A DNA stretch of 64,000 bases from contig NC_063264.1 of NCBI RefSeq assembly GCF_019578655.1, positions 11,139,213 through 11,203,212 of the forward strand, read 5' to 3'. Shown here one piece after another: positions 1-7,683 of the stretch. How positions within the stretch are numbered: position 1 is the stretch's first letter; each line of letters starts with the position of its first letter. This DNA is from Ricinus communis (Eukaryota > Streptophyta > Magnoliopsida > Malpighiales > Euphorbiaceae). The notes below the pieces were generated by a model. It did not search any database. It was not told where the DNA came from and saw only the letters and a list, made by a program, of their open reading frames with translations. A program made the position numbers and the translations under genes.

Positions 1-480
1 TCATTGAAGTTATCAAGCAAAGTGTTGGGTTTAAGTGGGGTGATGAGCAAGAAAAGGCTTTTCATTTGATTAAGGATAAGTTGTCTTCTGCAACTGTTCT
101 TGCTTTACCTAACTTTACAAAAACTTTTGAGATTGAATGTGATGCTTCAAGAATAGGTATTGGAGTTGTTCTTATGTAGGAAAATAGGCCAATCATTTTC
201 TTTAGCGAAAAGCTTAATGGGGTAGTCTTGAATTACCCCACATATGACAAGAAGCTTTATGCTTTGGTGCACGCCTCAGAGACTTGGCAACATTATTTGT
301 GGCCCAAAGAGTTTGTGATTCATACGGATCATGAATCTTTGAAGCATCATAAGGGGTGACACTAGCTGAATAGGCGGCATGCTAAGTGGGTTGAATTCAT
401 CGAAACGTTTCCTTATATGATTAAGTACAAGCAAGGGAAGGAAAACATGGTTGTATATGCTTTATCACACATGTAGGCAC
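1..480 (+). pseudogene. Ty3/gypsy RNase H domain, degenerate
   Basis: The translation shows the connection and RNase H domain that follows Ty3 RT: a FxLIKDKL segment, the FEIECDAS motif around 125-150 with the first catalytic Asp, a region matching the usual FxSEKLN, then [11 protein letters not shown] around 315-345 and [15 protein letters not shown]. In-frame stops occur at about 178, 357, 368 and 474. The domain would normally degrade the RNA strand of the RNA/DNA hybrid during reverse transcription. No start codon is expected because this is the interior of a polyprotein. Confidence 0.75.
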
Positions 481-539
481 TACTTTATACTCTAGATGCC
501 AAATTGTTGGGATTTATACATTAAAGATTTATATGTTGA

Positions 540-1740
540 TGAAGCTGATTTTGGTAATGTGTTCAATACTTGTGAGAAAGTAGCGTTTGGGAAGTTCTAT
601 AGGCATGATGGATTTTTTTAAAGAAAGCAAACTATGTGTGCCTAATTTTCTTTATGTGAGTTGCTTGTGGAAGAAGCCCATAGGGGCAGATTGATGGGGC
701 ATTTTAGGATTGCTAAGACTTATGATGTCTTAATTGATCACTTCTTTTGGCCTAATATGAAGCGTGATATTATGTGTATTTGTGAAAGATGTGTTACATG
801 TAAACAAGCCAAGTCTAAAGTTAAGTCTCATGGCTTGTATACTCCTTTGCCTATTCCTAGTGAACCTTGGGTTAATATTTTCGTGGACTTTGTATTAGAT
901 TTACCTAGGATAAGAAGGGGTAAGGATTCTATATATGTGGTTGTTGATAGGTTTTCTAAGATGGTGCATTTCATACCATGTCATAAAACCGATGATGCAT
1001 CCCACATAGTTGATTTGTTGTTTAAGGAAATTGTGCGCATACATGGCGTTGCCTAGAACTATTGTGAGTGATAGGGATGCAAAGTTCTTGAGTTACTTTT
1101 GGAAGACCTTGTGGTGTAAATTAGGTACTAAAGTTTTATTTTCTACTACTTGTGACCCACAAATTGATGGTCAAACAAAAGTGGTAAATAAGATATTATC
1201 TACTTTGTTGCGTGCCATTATTCAAAAGAATCTTAAAACATAGGAAGATTGTTTGCCACTTTTTGAGTTTGCATATAATAGAAGTGTCCATTCGACCACT
1301 AAATTTTCATCCTTTGAGATTGTGTATGGTTTTAATCCACTTACTCCTTTGGATTTATCTCCTTTACCACTTGATAAGCATGTTGATTTTGATGGAAAGC
1401 AAAAGGGCAGATTTTGTATGTGATCTACGTGCTAAGGTGCGGCTTAACATTGAGAACAAAATTGAACAATATGTTAATTAAGGCAATAAGGGCGGAAAAA
1501 GGTGGTCTTTGAGCTTGGAGATTAGGTTCGGGTGCATATGAGAAAGGAAAGATTTCCGGTCCAACGACATTCCAAGTAGCTTCCAAGGGGAGATGGTCCT
1601 TTTCAGGTGATTGAAAGGATTAATGATAATGCTTACAAGCTTGACTTACCTGGTGAATATAATGTAAGTGCTTCTTTTAATGTCGCTGATTTATCTTCTT
1701 TTGATATAGGTGAAGAAGGAACAAGGGAAACACCACTTTA
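540..1740 (+). pseudogene. Ty3/gypsy integrase, degenerate
   Basis: Residues encoded from about 661 show an HHCC zinc-binding module ([10 protein letters not shown] then CERCVTCK), followed by the catalytic core: VDFVLDLPR near 890, [19 protein letters not shown] near 940-990, then, after a frameshift near 1050, [14 protein letters not shown]. The third catalytic position is changed: the copy reads DGQTKVVN where the family has Glu in place of Lys. The tail (DNAYKLDLPGEYNVSASFNV, about 1620-1685) matches the integrase C-terminal region. Inactive through stops, the frameshift and the lost Glu. Confidence 0.8.
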
Positions 1741-1779
1741 GCTTCCTATTTAGCTAAAGGGACGTGCCAAATCAAATAG

Positions 1780-2311
1780 GAAGCATGAGAACATGTTTTA
1801 GCTTCCTCTTTTGCCAAATTGGAGTGTTCTTCATTAGGAAATAAGGAGGCAGTCGCACACTTCATTGTTTAGGAAGTTTTGTTTGATTGTTTAGTCAAAT
1901 CTTATTTAGTAAGGATTGACTATTCCGTATTCTATTATTTACATCTCTTAGATAATTCCTAATTAGTTTATCTCCTTTATGATATTTAGGAATTAGATTT
2001 ATTTCTTTCACTATATAAACTAAGTGTAACCACATTATTCAAGGTTAATGAATATTTTTTTGTTAAGCATATTTGGGAGAATTATTCTGTCATGGTTCTT
2101 TAAAAGAACTTTTTCTTGTAGCGTTCAACATCTACTTATCACTCACCTTCTACCTTTTTTAAGTGTGGCATCAACAATCATTCTTATGCCAAGGTTCAAG
2201 ATACAAGTTATCTTTCAGTCAAGGTTATCAAAGTTCATATTTAGCTTTCTTAGGAATCTTATTCCAATTCCGCGTGTTGGATCTTGTCACAAGGTGCCAA
2301 GGTTCACATCA
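1780..2311 (+). repeat. probable 3' LTR of the left-edge Ty3 element (5' boundary uncertain)
   Basis: This non-coding stretch follows the pol tail. It contains a TATA-like CTATATAAAC at 2011-2020 and ends in ...CACATCA at 2311, where minus-strand copia gag coding sequence takes over. The start could not be fixed because no clear polypurine tract or partner LTR is visible. Called from position and composition only. Confidence 0.4.
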
Positions 2312-2469
2312 TGAAGGGCTTGTTGCTTTTTCTTATTTTTGCTTCAAGTATCCTCTTGACATGCCGGGTGATGAGTGCCATATCATCACTTTCATTTATA
2401 GCTTCCTTTTGTTCATCGCTTGGAACATCAATAGCATCTTGAGCACTAGTGCTAGCTTTGAGAGCTAGG
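2312..2469 (-). pseudogene. M1 gag, distal half (left of chromovirus insertion)
   Basis: The minus strand reads an acidic segment ending in DDMALITRHVKRILEAK, then KSNKPF. This parallels the P1 gag segment at 9470-9560 (SDDVNKELVMLFRRVKEII, then KRPFKK), just before the first zinc knuckle. It is the continuation of the gag whose proximal half lies at 6531-7060. It stops near 2312, where the left-edge Ty3 element abuts. Confidence 0.6.
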
Positions 2470-2650
2470 TGTCACAAAACTTCGGCTTAGAGGTTACCCA
2501 AGTCGCGTAGCACTTAGTTAACTTGCTTGACAAAGTCGAACTAAGTAAGCCTAGATGAGAGTTGGGAGCAATTTTAGGTGAGCAAAGTAGGCAGCAAGGG
2601 TGTAGGGCTAGAGTAGAATAAAGCACTTGAACTTTGTAAATATGGAGAGC

Positions 2651-2656
2651 TTTATT
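2651..2656 (-). terminator. LTR polyadenylation signal AATAAA
   Basis: The minus strand reads AATAAA about 50 nt downstream of the TATA box, as expected for an R region that carries the signal used in the 3' LTR. The same hexamer is at 6071-6076. Confidence 0.55.
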
Positions 2657-2704
2657 AAGTTTCCAACCTTCCTCTTGTATCTTACAAATGATGAATGGAG
2701 GGGG

Positions 2705-2712
2705 TATTTATA
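2705..2712 (-). promoter_or_regulatory. LTR TATA box (TATAAATA)
   Basis: The minus strand reads CCTATAAATACCCC, a canonical plant TATA context. The same box is at 6125-6132 in the 5' LTR. Confidence 0.7.
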
Positions 2713-2749
2713 GGCTTCCCACCCCCTCAACTTGTGGCTAGGAATCATT

Positions 2750-2985
2750 CATCTAGAATTCTCTACACACATCACATGTACATGTCTATACATGTCTAGA
2801 ATATTCTAGAGTAGCCTACATGGGTCTAGAATATTCTAGACTAATCTAGTATGTACAAGAATTGTCCCCACTCCTCTAGAATATTCTAGAAGTATCTATA
2901 CCCTTCTAGATTATTATAGAAAGACCATTCTAGATTGTTCTAGAAAACTCTAGAGAATTCTACGTTATTCAAGAGTGTTCTAGGA
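2750..2985. promoter_or_regulatory. heat-shock-element-like array in 3' LTR U3
   Basis: Repeated TTCTAGA/TCTAGAATATTCTAGA units create many GAAnnTTC and TTCnnGAA dyads, the alternating nGAAn pattern bound by heat-shock factors. The best stretch here (about 2879-2891) has three perfect alternating units. It sits upstream of the minus-strand TATA box. Function is inferred from motif geometry only. Confidence 0.6.
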
Positions 2986-3069
2986 GAATTCTGCATTACT
3001 CCAGCACTCTTGGCACTGTGTGTCGCATGGACAGGCCTTGCTCGCCCAAGGATGAGGCGAGCCGTGACA

Positions 3070-3082
3070 TTCTCCCCCACTC
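3070..3082 (-). other. polypurine tract of chromovirus
   Basis: The minus strand reads GAGTGGGGGAGAA directly before the LTR start TGTCAC. This is the expected position and composition for the plus-strand DNA primer. Confidence 0.8.
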
Positions 3083-3089
3083 AATCTCG

Positions 3090-3784
3090 CGACGTCCTCG
3101 TCGCGCCTTGAGCCTTGTACTTTTGGATGTGTTCAAGGAATTGCCATAGCAAATCTTCACGTTCCTACATAACCTCAGTGTCGGGCAGATTTTTCCACTT
3201 CACTAAGTATTCGGTGTAGTTGGGAACTTCTTTTCTTCTTATCACTCTATCCGCAAGGATGCATTCATTTTTCTTGTTGAACTCGGTGACAACGGCTGTT
3301 GGAGCTCTTCTAGATTTGCCATGGCTGTTGGAGCTCTTCTAGATTTGCCACGGCTGGGGTCTTCCTTGTCTTCGTGGTATGGCTTAAGCATACTCTCATG
3401 GAAGACATTATGGATTTTTAACCTCGAGGGTAGTTGGAGCTGGCAGGCAGCAGCACCAACGCGTTTCATGACTGGGAACGGGCCTTCATATCACCTTACC
3501 AAGCCTTTGTGCACTTGGTGGAGGGACTTGAATTGATTAGGCAGCAGCTTCACCATCACCAAGTCACCAGCGCTATATTCCTTGCGGCGTCTCTTCACGT
3601 CAGCCCACTTCTTCATGCGGTTTGCTGCTTTGTCGAGGCATGCCCTTGTTATGTCGGCCTCTTTGTGCCATTCCCTTGCAAACTTATAGGCGGAAGGGTT
3701 GGCTCCTCTATAGCCAGTAGCAATAGCATTTGGCGTCAATGGCTGATGTCCTATAATGACTTTGAAGGGACTTTTGATCAAAGC
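3090..3784 (-). pseudogene. chromovirus integrase C-terminus plus chromodomain
   Basis: From 3784 leftward the product starts abruptly in the integrase C-terminal region (KSPFKVIIGHQPLTP), continues through a basic helix (CLDKAANRMKKWADVKRR) and the GDLVMVKL beta segment, then KIHNVFHESMLKPYH. After a linker comes a chromodomain (about 3290-3130): ILADRVIRRKEVPNYTEYL, VKWKNLP and a terminal LLWQFL helix. Chromodomains steer Ty3 integration toward marked chromatin. Defects are a stop in the chromodomain near 3170 and a 29-bp tandem duplication in the linker. The integrase zinc and catalytic domains are missing. Confidence 0.85.
3294..3351. repeat. 29-bp tandem duplication (2 copies)
   Basis: The segment beginning GGCTGTTGGAGCTCTTCTAG at 3294 is repeated at 3323 with one mismatch. 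The length is not a multiple of three, so it shifts the reading frame just before the chromodomain. Confidence 0.9.
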
Positions 3785-4225
3785 CCGATAGTCTATGCAT
3801 ATGCGTAATGAACCGTCCTTCTTCTTTTAAAAGAGGACTGGCGCACCGTATGGGGCCTTAGATGGTTGGATGTAGCCCGAATCAAGTAGATCTTGGAGCT
3901 GTTTCCTCAATTCAGCCAGCTCCAAAGGTGCCATGGCAGGAGGTTTAGCACCTGGCTCGAGCTCAATGTGGCGATCCAAATCTCGGATGGCAACTTTTGC
4001 AGCAGCTTCGGTGGCATCACGTCCTTGTATTCGTCAAGGACTGCTTCGATGGATGGTGGCAAAGTCAGGACAGATTGCTCAACATCGTCCTCCTCGTTGA
4101 GTTCTCTCATAGTTGCGACGTAACACTCCCCATTCTTGAGACCCCGCTTGAATTGTAAGGCAGAAATCACAACAGGTTTTGATTTTGCCATGCTCTTCAA
4201 GGGAATCACTCGAAGCTTGGAAGTA
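3785..4225 (-). pseudogene. chromovirus pre-RT linker and RT N-terminal stub, fused to integrase tail
   Basis: The minus strand shows the linker VLDEYKDVMPPKLLQKLP, then ELEPGAKPPAM, an RT N-terminus (KAPYGAPVLF, a stop, KKKDGSLRICIDYR), and passes in frame into integrase C-terminal coding at about 3780. RT palm and catalytic YxDD, RNase H and the integrase core are all absent. A frameshift lies near 3990. The precise in-frame join suggests one internal deletion. Whether it arose before or after insertion cannot be told from one copy. Confidence 0.8.
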
Positions 4226-4640
4226 TCAAGGATCACTAGAGCTCATGGAAGGGACCGGAATGGCATAGGCTTTATAGAAGAATGCTAGACCAAAGATTAC
4301 TTTTAAATCATCCATAGGCACAACAATAAAGTCTAGCGTACCTTGCCAATCACCAACTTGCACCTTCATATTTTTTCGCAATGCCATGCACAGGCTTTGC
4401 CTCCGAATTGACAGCTTTAATCGTGCCGACCTTTGGATGCCTTCAGCCCAAGCACTTTTCTCGTGACACATCTATGAAGTCAGCGAGTAATCAGACGAGC
4501 ATAGTGCAGCTTTGCCCTCAATAAAAGCATCGACGTAAAGCAAGCCTCTCTCCTTAGAGACTGAGTGAGAGAGAAGCTTTGACAACGCACCTAAGTGCTG
4601 TAGAGAACCCATGCTAGCTTGGGGTTCTACTTGGCATTTA
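4226..4640 (-). pseudogene. chromovirus aspartic protease region, degenerate
   Basis: The minus strand gives LLYVDAFIEGKA where retropepsins of this group start, but the DTGA active-site motif is replaced (CSSDYSLTS). The C-terminal flap region DFIVVPMDDLKVIFGLAFF is recognisable. It lies between the CCHC knuckle and the RT linker, the normal order. Presumed inactive because the catalytic triad cannot be read. Confidence 0.7.
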
Positions 4641-5760
4641 TCTTTGTTGAATTCTGCCACGATGGCATTCATCGCCTTTCGATTTGGGCAGTCCCTCACC
4701 CAGTGTGGACCATCGCAAATGAAGCAAGGCTTGGGTGGCTTAGAGGCAGCAGGTTTTTCTGTGTGTGACGAGCCTTTGCCGTGCTTTGAGTTGCCGCCAG
4801 AGGACTTTTGGTAGCCACTCTCCTTGCCTTTATTGAAGTCCCTCTTTTAGCCTCCCCCACTCTTGGAAGAGCTAGGCTTCTTGCCCTTGTCTTGAGTAGA
4901 GTAGTCCTTGAGGTTCTCCACCGAGGCAATTGCTTCGTCAAGGGTCTGCACTCTGCGTCGCTCAAGCTCCATCCTCACCCAATCCTTCAACCCATCTTTG
5001 AAATCAAAGAGGAGTTGATTGTCAGTTAGGTCTGGAATCTCTAGTATGAGAGTCGTCAACTCCTTGACATACTCGGCAATGCTCCTGGTTTGCCTCAGCC
5101 TACGCAGCCTGCTACGTACCTCATGTTGGCATTATAAGGCACAAATTGCTTACGGAGTTCAGTCTTGAACTGATCCCACGTGTTGATAATGCAAAGCCCT
5201 TCTCCCTCTCGGAATGTTTTCTTCTCCAACACAGTTGGGCGGAATCCCTTAGGAAGATGGCAGCATTGCTAATCTTTGAGAAGTCATCAGTGACATTCAT
5301 CGCGTCGTAGTATTGTTCAAGCCCAAACAAGAAGTTTTCCACCATAGTGGCATTGCGTGTGCCATTGTACATGGCAGGCTTAGGGACTTTCAATTCATGC
5401 GGGGCAGCGGAACTAGTAGTGGCAGCTGTGCTTGTCGAGGGTGGACTACCTCGACGAAGAGCATCCATCTCCTTACGAAGCTCTTTCAGCTCATCTCATA
5501 TGGTCTTTTGCTGGTAGGCGAACTCCTCCCTAAGGGAGCGTAGTTCTCCCCGAAAGGCTTTGCCAAGATCTTCGATCATGGCCTTGGCAGCCCTTGTGAT
5601 CTCCATGTTTTCATGGATGAGGTTGTCAACCTGATCACTAAGCTCGCCACTAGTTGAAGTTATGCTAGCCAAATCTTTCTCATGGCTAGCAACTCTGGAC
5701 TCCACAAGCTCGCGCGCTAGAGCCTTGGATTTACCCCGTCTAGGCTGTGATTGTTGTTCC
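4641..5760 (-). pseudogene. chromovirus gag (capsid-like domain and CCHC zinc knuckle)
   Basis: Reading leftward: a coiled-coil-rich N-terminus (5705-5470), a linker rich in Ser/Thr/Ala, a retrotransposon gag domain (VPKPAMYNGTRNATMVENFL, then FLRDSAQLCWRRK, about 5400-5230), a basic segment, and a perfect CX2CX4HX4C knuckle, CFICDGPHWVRDC, at about 4725-4685. Gag packages the RNA. Frameshifts and stops separate the pieces, near 5495, 5120 and 4850. The start was probably at or just upstream of 5705-5760, but no clean ATG context could be fixed. Confidence 0.82.
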
Positions 5761-5875
5761 TCACGCCCGCGGGTCTACTCAGTGCGTTGCTCTTCCACTG
5801 CAGCAGCCACAATTCCTTCCTCGCTTGCTATCACTCGAATCACTTCCACCAGCGGTACCTAGGATTCAAACTATT

Positions 5876-5887
5876 GCTCTGATACCA
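5876..5887 (-). other. primer-binding site, initiator tRNA-Met type
   Basis: The minus strand reads TGGTATCAGAGC two bases inside the 5' LTR end, complementary to the 3' end of plant initiator tRNA-Met. This fixes element polarity as minus. Confidence 0.9.
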
Positions 5888-6124
5888 ACTGGCATGAAAC
5901 TTCGGCTTAGAGGTTAGCCAAGTCGCGCTGCACTTAGTTAACTTGCTTGACAAAGTCGAACTAAGTAAGCCTAGATGAGAGTTGGGAGAAATTTTAGGTG
6001 AGCAAAGTAGGCAGCAAGGGTGTAGGGCTAGAGTAGAATAGAGCACTTGAGCTTTGTAAATATAGAGAGCTTTATTAAGTTTCCAACCTTCCTCTTGTAT
6101 CTTACAAATGATGAATGGAGGGGG

Positions 6125-6132
6125 TATTTATA
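6125..6132 (-). promoter_or_regulatory. LTR TATA box (TATAAATA), 5' LTR
   Basis: Same sequence and context as at 2705-2712. It would drive the element's own transcript leftward. Confidence 0.7.
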
Positions 6133-6209
6133 GGCTTCCCACCTCCTCAACTTGTGGCTAGGAATCATTCATCTAGAATTCTTTACACACATCACATTTA
6201 CATGTTTAT

Positions 6210-6445
6210 ACATGTCTAGAATATTCTAGAGTAACCTACATGGGTCTAGAATATTCTAGACTAATCTAGTATGTACAAAAATTGTCCCCACTCTTCTAGA
6301 ATATTCTAGAAGTATCTACACCCTTCTAGATTATTCTAGAAGTGTCTAGACCATTCTAGATTGTTCTAGAAAGTTCTAGACTATTCTAGAGTATTCTAGA
6401 GTACTCTAGAGAATTCTACGTTATTCAAGAGTGTTCTAAGAGAAT
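6210..6445. promoter_or_regulatory. heat-shock-element-like array in 5' LTR U3
   Basis: Contains a perfect four-unit element at 6294-6311 (TTCTAGAATATTCTAGAA), a three-unit element at 6364-6376 (TTCTAGAAAGTTC), and further dyads at 6219-6226, 6249-6256 and 6334-6341. Located about 80-310 bp upstream of the minus-strand TATA box at 6125-6132. Function is inferred from motif match to the alternating nGAAn rule. Confidence 0.65.
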
Positions 6446-6530
6446 TCCGCATTACTCCAGCACTCTTGGCACTGTGTGTCGCATGGACAGGCCTTGCTCG
6501 CCCAAGGATGAGGCGGGCCATGACATTGGG

Positions 6531-7060
6531 CTTACTTCATCCCTCACAAGAGACATCTCATGAGTTAGAAGCTTCTTATAAGCACATCTATAGGAATTTC
6601 CCGAAGTCTTCATTTGCTTCTTCAATGCTAGCCGCTCTAGCACTATACTTGTCCAAAGGGAGGCTCCTAAGGATTTTATTGTTGATGTCCACTAGCTCAT
6701 AGTGCTTTCCAAGCTGTCTCATGTAGTTGATGATGGTGAGCATTCTATTTGTCATGTCAATGACGGACTCGTTAGGCTTCATCCTAAATATTTCATACTC
6801 GGTGACATACATTTGAATCTTCCTTGTTTTGTGCCTTCATGGTAGTTCTCCAAGGTAGCCCAAATTTGATGAGTTGTGGAGTAATGTTGCACTCTCCCAC
6901 ACTCTTCTCTAGAGAGACAACTCATAAGTATAACCATTGCTTGCTTGTTCTTATGATTGTGCTTCTTGTAGGTATCAACCCATTCATTTCTAGGGAGAAT
7001 CCTTTCTTCCCCATACTTCATTTCGGTGGGAACTTTCCATTCATTCATTACATAATCCTA
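6531..7060 (-). pseudogene. M1 gag, proximal half
   Basis: The minus strand encodes a copia-type gag: KVPTEMKYGEERILPRNEW, an IWATLENYHEGTKQ helix, then YEIFRMKPNESVIDMTNRML and INNKILRSLPLDKY, ending LLTHEMSLVRDEV just before the chromovirus LTR. Every block has a counterpart in P1 gag (8820-9360). Frame breaks lie near 6800 and 6590. The remainder resumes at 2469. Confidence 0.78.
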
Positions 7061-7211
7061 CACTTTAATTCCATAGGAATCCAAATATATTTCCATACGA
7101 AATTTCTAAAAAGCCTAATCGGATCTATCGAAGAATGGCTTGAGTTGTTAGGCTCCTTTGTCTATTGTCATGATATTTGCACTCATAATTAAGCTTGATA
7201 AGAGTGACTTA
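7061..7211 (-). other. M1 gag N-terminus/leader, degenerate
   Basis: Lies between the PBS and recognisable gag. It should hold the gag start and leader, but I could not find an open start. Nothing else is seen. Confidence 0.3.
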
Positions 7212-7223
7212 GCTCTGATACCA
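7212..7223 (-). other. primer-binding site, initiator tRNA-Met type (M1)
   Basis: The minus strand reads TGGTATCAGAGC two bases inside the LTR end GGACAACA. Gives minus polarity. Confidence 0.88.
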
Positions 7224-7225
7224 CT

Positions 7226-7683
7226 TGTTGTCCTTTAGAACCAAGAAGGTGGGGTTGAATTGGTGACATCAAATTGCGAAAGTAACAGGCTTTGGGTAAA
7301 AACACAAAAGATTAAGGAAAAAGGATGAAGAGATTAAAGGTTAGAGAAGTCTGCACAAAGGGATTTATAGTGGCTCAAGAATAAACCTCCCTAAGTCCAC
7401 TCCTCAAGATCACACTTGAGTGTTTTGCTATAATCATTTTGATTGCCAAGTGTTATGAGATGACTAGGCTTCTGCTAGGTAGACTTTTCAACATCTTGTA
7501 AACTTTTGACCTTATAAAAAGCGCCCCCGTGCCTTTGGAGTGCCCTCGCGCTTTTAAGGTAGATTCGGAAAATTTGCTTCAAGGATAAAGAATGTTTGGG
7601 ATAGGCTTAGCTCCTTTGATGTTAGTGATAATTAATTTGATTGTTAGAATCAAAATATAGATCAATTGCACCTTAGGTCAACA
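7226..7683 (-). repeat. M1 5' LTR (458 bp, probably internally shortened)
   Basis: On the minus strand it begins TGTTGACCTAAGG at 7683 and ends GGACAACA at 7226 beside the PBS. Its start aligns with the P1 3' LTR start (19893) and the M2 LTR start (20842). Its last about 55 bases align with the last bases of the P1 5' LTR (about 8640-8695). It also carries the CGGGGGCGCTTTTTATAA segment seen near 20420. It is shorter than the sister LTRs, so an internal deletion is likely. Confidence 0.72.

Larger units (their letters stand above)
1..2311 (+). mobile_element. Ty3/gypsy element, 3' part only (left end outside window)
   Basis: Plus-strand pol remnants run in Ty3/gypsy order: RNase H (about 1-480), integrase zinc-binding and core domains (about 600-1480), integrase C-terminal tail (to about 1740), then an LTR-like tail ending near 2311. 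The reading frame is broken by several stops and by a frameshift near 1050, so the copy is dead. Immediately after 2311 the minus-strand copia gag of element M1 resumes, so this element appears to be inserted in that gag. The left LTR, gag, protease and most of RT lie outside the window. Confidence 0.75.
2470..3069 (-). repeat. chromovirus 3' LTR (600 bp)
   Basis: Direct repeat of 5890-6525. In transcription direction (right to left) it has a CTAGA-rich U3 (about 2985-2750), a TATA box (2712-2705) and an AATAAA (2656-2651), then U5 to 2470. It is 36 bp shorter than the 5' LTR, all in the CTAGA array. Adjacent to the polypurine tract at 3070-3082. Confidence 0.9.
2470..6525 (-). mobile_element. 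chromovirus (Ty3/gypsy with chromodomain), internally deleted, nested in M1 gag
   Basis: Two directly repeated LTRs (2470-3069 and 5890-6525) flank a 2.82-kb interior read on the minus strand: PBS, gag, CCHC knuckle, protease, N-terminal RT stub, integrase C-terminus, chromodomain, polypurine tract. LTR ends are TG...CA with a short inverted repeat (TGTCAC/GTGACA in the 3' LTR). The flanking pentamers CTAGG (2465-2469) and TTGGG (6526-6530) match at three of five positions, so any target duplication has decayed. I counted about 16 substitutions in roughly the first 400 aligned LTR bases, a moderately recent insertion. Confidence 0.88.
5890..6525 (-). repeat. chromovirus 5' LTR (636 bp)
   Basis: Direct repeat of 2470-3069. 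Reading leftward: U3 with the longer CTAGA/heat-shock-element-like array (6445-6210), TATA box 6132-6125, AATAAA 6076-6071, end at 5890 next to the PBS. The extra 36 bp relative to the 3' LTR are additional CTAGA units, so array length changed after insertion. Confidence 0.9.
2312..7683 (-). mobile_element. copia element M1 (SIRE/Maximus-like): 5' LTR, PBS and gag, interrupted
   Basis: Reading leftward on the minus strand: LTR 7683-7226, primer-binding site 7223-7212, gag 7060-6531, a break for the chromovirus (6525-2470), then gag again 2469-2312. Both gag halves match the plus-strand gag of P1 (8753-9600) in the same order, which is why I treat them as one split gene. The rest of pol would lie left of the window or is lost at the Ty3 insertion. 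Lineage is inferred from gag type, the second zinc knuckle and the post-pol ORF in sister copies. Confidence 0.65.

Noticed and set aside
3321..3808. Plus-strand frames over the chromovirus interior
   Set aside because: Opposite strand carries clear integrase and chromodomain words. The plus frames are shadows.
5876..5887. tRNA-like sequences at primer-binding sites (also 7212, 8698, 59146, 61358)
   Set aside because: Only 12-19 nt complementary to tRNA 3' ends next to LTRs. No tRNA body or anticodon arm.
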